A stretch of DNA of 64,000 nucleotides from Clostridia bacterium (lineage in GTDB: Bacteria; Bacillota_A; Clostridia; Oscillospirales; CAG-272). The stretch's first letter is position 1, and the number at the start of each line of letters is the position of its first letter. The notes under the pieces were generated by a model. It saw only the letters and a program-made list of their open reading frames with translations, had not been told where the DNA came from and did no database searches. Position numbers and translations under genes: made by a program. The stretch lies in the NCBI GenBank assembly GCA_017445115.1, contig JAFSUU010000021.1, positions 1-64,000 of the forward strand. Direction: 5' to 3'. Below are positions 61,527 through 64,000 of the stretch, in pieces.

Positions 61527-61973
61527 ATGGAAATTTGCGTTAAAGTCAAAAAACTGCGCGACGACGCGAAACTGCCCGTCTATGCGACGGACGGTTCCGC
61601 CGCCGCGGATATATGCTATGCGGGCGACGGCGATATCGTGATCGCGCCCGGTGAGACTGCGATGGTCCCGAGCGGACTTTCGATCTCAATGGGAAGACGC
61701 GACGTTGCGGCGTTCATATACGCGAGAAGCGGGCTTGCTTCAAAAAGAGGCATCGCTCCCGCCAACTGTGTCGGCGTGATAGACAGCGATTACAGAGGTG
61801 AGATAAAAGTCGCTCTCAGAAATCATTCGGCGGAACCGTTCACCGTTTCGCCCGGCGACAGGATCGCTCAACTTGCGATAGCTCCCGTATTTCGCGCCTC
61901 GTTTGAAGAGGCGGACGCTCTTGACGAGACAGAACGTGCCGAAGGTGGATTCGGCTCGACGGGAATAAAGTAA
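61527..61973 (+). CDS. dut: dUTP diphosphatase
   Basis: A 148-residue trimeric dUTPase that keeps uracil out of DNA and gives dUMP for thymidylate synthesis. All five motifs are visible: AAADICYAG (motif 1), ARSGLASKRGI (motif 2), CVGVIDSDYRGEIKV (motif 3, catalytic Asp), PGDRIAQLAIAPV (motif 4) and the flexible C-terminal EGGFGSTG (motif 5). ATG 61527 follows AAAGG at long spacing; in-frame codons upstream lie inside the U32 gene. Confidence 0.95.
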   Translation: MEICVKVKKLRDDAKLPVYATDGSAAADICYAGDGDIVIAPGETAMVPSGLSISMGRRDVAAFIYARSGLASKRGIAPANCVGVIDSDYRGEIKVALRNHSAEPFTVSPGDRIAQLAIAPVFRASFEEADALDETERAEGGFGSTGIK

Positions 61974-61990
61974 ACGGTAAGGTTTTTAAG

Positions 61991-62572
61991 ATGAAAAGAC
62001 TGATACTTGCGTCAAAATCTCCGAGACGCGATGAGATACTTGATCTTGTAGGCTATCGCCACGAGATCGTCGTCTCAGATGCCGATGAAGCCGTCCCGGA
62101 AGGAACTGCGGCGAGTGACGCCGTCGCGGTAATTTCGCAAAGAAAGGCTGCTGCGGTACTCGCGGAAACGGAGGGCGACAGAGTCGTGCTCGCCGCTGAC
62201 ACCGTTGTAGAGTCACGCGGCAAAATATTCGGCAAGCCGAAGAGCGCTGACGACGCGAGAGCCATGCTGAATGAGATGTCGGGAGGATGTCACCTTGTCC
62301 ACACCGGCGTTACGGTGACCGACGGAGAAAAAACGGTCACGGAAACTGTTACGACAAAGGTATTTATGAGAACTCTGTCGGAAAAAGAGACAGAAGGATA
62401 CATCGCGAGCGGAGAACCTTTCGACAAAGCGGGAGCTTACGGCATCCAGGGGATAGCCGGAGCGTTCGTGGAAAAACTCGAAGGCGATTATTTTAACGTG
62501 ATGGGACTGCCGATCTGCCGTGTTTCCGAAATTCTGAAAGATTTCGGAATAGATCTTTTCGGCAAAAACTGA
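61991..62572 (+). CDS. maf: Maf-family nucleotide pyrophosphatase
   Basis: A 193-residue nucleotide-hydrolysing enzyme. LILASKSPRRDEIL (3-16) is the Maf signature, VVLAADTVVESRGKIFGKP (about 63-81) holds the catalytic Asp, and YGIQGIAGAFVEKLEGDYFN V-type ending (about 153) is the conserved C-terminus. Studied Maf proteins hydrolyse dTTP/UTP or modified nucleotides and affect septation. In Bacillus maf lies beside mreBCD, and here mreB follows by 47 bases. Confidence 0.93.
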   Translation: MKRLILASKSPRRDEILDLVGYRHEIVVSDADEAVPEGTAASDAVAVISQRKAAAVLAETEGDRVVLAADTVVESRGKIFGKPKSADDARAMLNEMSGGCHLVHTGVTVTDGEKTVTETVTTKVFMRTLSEKETEGYIASGEPFDKAGAYGIQGIAGAFVEKLEGDYFNVMGLPICRVSEILKDFGIDLFGKN

Positions 62573-62619
62573 TTCAGAAAACCGCGCGGCGGAGTCGCCG
62601 CTTTTGAAAGGGATAAAAA

Positions 62620-63630
62620 ATGAGTAAAAGTATAGGAATAGATCTCGGTACCGCCAATACGATAGTGTACGTCAGGGGACGCGGCATCGCGCTTCGCGAA
62701 CCGTCTGTCGTCGCCGTGGAATCGAGAAGCAAGAGAGTCGTCGCAGTCGGAAACGAAGCAAAGCTTATGCTCGGCAAAACCCCCGGCTCGATCGTAGCCA
62801 TGAGACCGCTTAAGGACGGCGTTATCGCCGAATTCGACTACACAACGCAGATGCTCCGCCACTTCTTTAAGAAAGTCTCCGGCAACACCGTGTTTTCAAG
62901 ACCGCGCGTTATGATCTGCGTGCCTTACGGAGTTACCGAGGTCGAAAAAAGAGCGGTGCAGGACGTCACTCTCGAAGCGGGAGCGCAAAGTGTCGGACTT
63001 ATTGAGGAACCTATCGCCGCCGCAATAGGATCGGGACTTAAGGTCGAATCCGCAAGAGGAAGCATGATCGTCGATATCGGCGGCGGCACGACCGAGGTCG
63101 CAGTGACCAGCCTTGGCGGCATCGTTCTTTCGACGTCGCTTCGTACCGCGGGCGATGAACTTGATGACGCGATCGTTTCCTACATAAAGAGAAAATATAA
63201 TATTCTGATCGGCGAGGTCACCGCAGAACAGCTTAAAAAGAGTATAGGAAGCGTCCATCCAGCCGCGGACCGCGGGTCGATGGAAGTCAGAGGCAGAAAT
63301 CTCAGAAACGGACTTCCCGCAATAATCACCGTTAATTCAGCCGAGATAAGGGAAGCTATGGGTGAACAGCTCACGCACATTATAGAGTGCATCAGGACCA
63401 CCCTTGAGAATACACCGCCCGAGCTGTCGAGCGATATATACGACAACGGCATAATGCTGTCCGGAGGCGGAGCGCTTCTCGCGGGACTCGATATCCTTAT
63501 AACTCAGATCACCGGGATCAGAGCGATCATTTCAAAGAATCCGCTCGACAGTATCGCGGTTGGCATCGGACACGTGATCGAGAACGATACAGAGGGTATA
63601 AGCTACAGAAACCGCAACAAAGCTCTGTGA
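62620..63630 (+). CDS. mreB: rod shape-determining protein MreB
   Basis: A 336-residue bacterial actin that directs lateral wall synthesis. Phosphate 1 GIDLGTANTIVY (6-17), GSMIVDIGGGTTEVAV (about 148-163, phosphate 2) and MLSGGGALLAGLD (about 284, adenosine) are present; the membrane-binding hydrophobic N-terminus is minimal as in Gram-positive MreB. GAAAGGG precedes the ATG. It indicates a rod-shaped cell. It is followed by mreC after 21 bases. Confidence 0.97.
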   Translation: MSKSIGIDLGTANTIVYVRGRGIALREPSVVAVESRSKRVVAVGNEAKLMLGKTPGSIVAMRPLKDGVIAEFDYTTQMLRHFFKKVSGNTVFSRPRVMICVPYGVTEVEKRAVQDVTLEAGAQSVGLIEEPIAAAIGSGLKVESARGSMIVDIGGGTTEVAVTSLGGIVLSTSLRTAGDELDDAIVSYIKRKYNILIGEVTAEQLKKSIGSVHPAADRGSMEVRGRNLRNGLPAIITVNSAEIREAMGEQLTHIIECIRTTLENTPPELSSDIYDNGIMLSGGGALLAGLDILITQITGIRAIISKNPLDSIAVGIGHVIENDTEGISYRNRNKAL

Positions 63631-63651
63631 TAATTATCGAAGGAGGGCAAA

Positions 63652-64000
63652 ATGCCTCGTTTCGTAAAAACTAAATTCTTCCTTGTCCTCGTGATACTGA
63701 TGATAGTGTTTACGGTCGTGCCGTCGGTAATGTCGATGGTCGGCGCGGGCGGCTACGTCAGAAACGCGGTCAACGTGATATTGACGCCGGTCAGAAGTCT
63801 TTTCTCATACGCTTCGGACGCGTTCTCCGGCTTTGCTTCGTATTTCACGAAATTCGATGAGATCGTTGACGAGAACAACCGCCTTCGCGATGAGCTCTCG
63901 TCGCTCAAGGACAGGTTGTCAAACGCCGAAGAGATCGAGAAGATGAACGAATGGCTGTACGGATATCTCGAATTGAAGCGTGAGCGCGAGGATTTCAAAT
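63652..64000 (+). CDS. mreC: rod shape-determining protein MreC (partial, runs off the end)
   Basis: Only the first 116 codons are in the window. The ATG at 63652 follows GAAGGAGGG. A short basic start leads into one transmembrane segment (about 9-28, FFLVLVILMIVFTVVPSVM), then the membrane-proximal stretch AVNVILTPVRSLFSYASDAF and a coiled coil (about 70-116, NNRLRDELSSLKDRL), exactly the beginning of MreC. Position after mreB supports this. The C-terminal beta-barrel domains lie beyond the window. Confidence 0.93.
   Translation, partial: MPRFVKTKFFLVLVILMIVFTVVPSVMSMVGAGGYVRNAVNVILTPVRSLFSYASDAFSGFASYFTKFDEIVDENNRLRDELSSLKDRLSNAEEIEKMNEWLYGYLELKREREDFK

Overview
The window looks like a chromosomal contig from a low-to-mid-GC Bacillota of class Clostridia, by inference probably an uncultured gut-type lineage. 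The signs are strong AAGGAGG-type ribosome binding sites, frequent TTG/GTG starts, textbook sigma-A promoters (TTGACA/TATAAT with 17-bp spacers), a split transketolase, AddAB instead of RecBCD, DUF1292 and DUF4179 proteins, the yybS-gdpP-rplI-dnaB order, and Gram-positive style Sec lipoproteins. I saw no phage, insertion sequence or CRISPR array, and the coding content is mostly housekeeping.

Layout. 1-3.5 kb: split transketolase, an XRE regulator and a HAD phosphatase. 3.45-3.8 kb: a gene-free stretch with a candidate leftward structured RNA. 3.8-8.8 kb: an FAD oxidoreductase, then an operon of M42 peptidase, NAD synthetase, NMN adenylyltransferase and an ion-transporter-superfamily permease. 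8.9-10.9 kb: ECF sigma factor with a DUF4179 membrane partner. 11-12.4 kb: aspartate-type aminotransferase. 12.5-17.2 kb: a GldA/GldF/GldG/DUF4340 ABC operon. 17.3-21.5 kb: a MarR regulator with a heterodimeric multidrug-type ABC exporter. 21.6-25.8 kb: Dus, lipoproteins, cysteine desulfurase, DUF1292 and a likely 6S RNA. 26-29.7 kb (minus): a GGDEF sensor and a DUF5107/TPR protein. 29.9-37.6 kb: a cell-surface polysaccharide operon (Wzm/Wzt-type exporter, rmlACBD for dTDP-rhamnose, two glycosyltransferases). 47.1-37.7 kb (minus): QueG-like protein, AddB, AddA, TMEM165/GDT1 transporter and a radical SAM protein. 47.2-48.1 kb: a lipoprotein, an unusual array of short hairpins and tRNA-Thr(GGT). 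53.1-48.2 kb (minus): yybS-gdpP-rplI-dnaB. 53.4-54.8 kb: MurD. 58.3-54.85 kb (minus): methionine gamma-lyase-like enzyme, GpsA and ThiI. 58.4-64 kb: a small orphan protein, ZapA, a U32 peptidase, dUTPase, Maf, MreB and the start of MreC.

How they work together. The 29.9-37.6 kb block makes dTDP-L-rhamnose, transfers sugars and exports the lipid-linked glycan. MurD, MreB/MreC, ZapA and Maf serve wall growth and division. AddAB, DnaB and dUTPase serve DNA repair and replication. ThiI and the cysteine desulfurase are the expected sulfur-relay pair for tRNA thiolation but are encoded 30 kb apart.

The least-explained features are non-coding. They are the array of about seven stem-loops at 47.76-47.95 kb, whose spacer motifs flip orientation mid-array; three copies of a tandem double-hairpin repeat (12.4, 25.95 and 27.65 kb); a 26-bp perfect inverted repeat that contains the stop codons of two convergent operons (37.64 kb); and two candidate structured RNAs (3.5 and 24.8 kb). 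I found no clearly new protein system; these RNA/DNA structures are the best leads.
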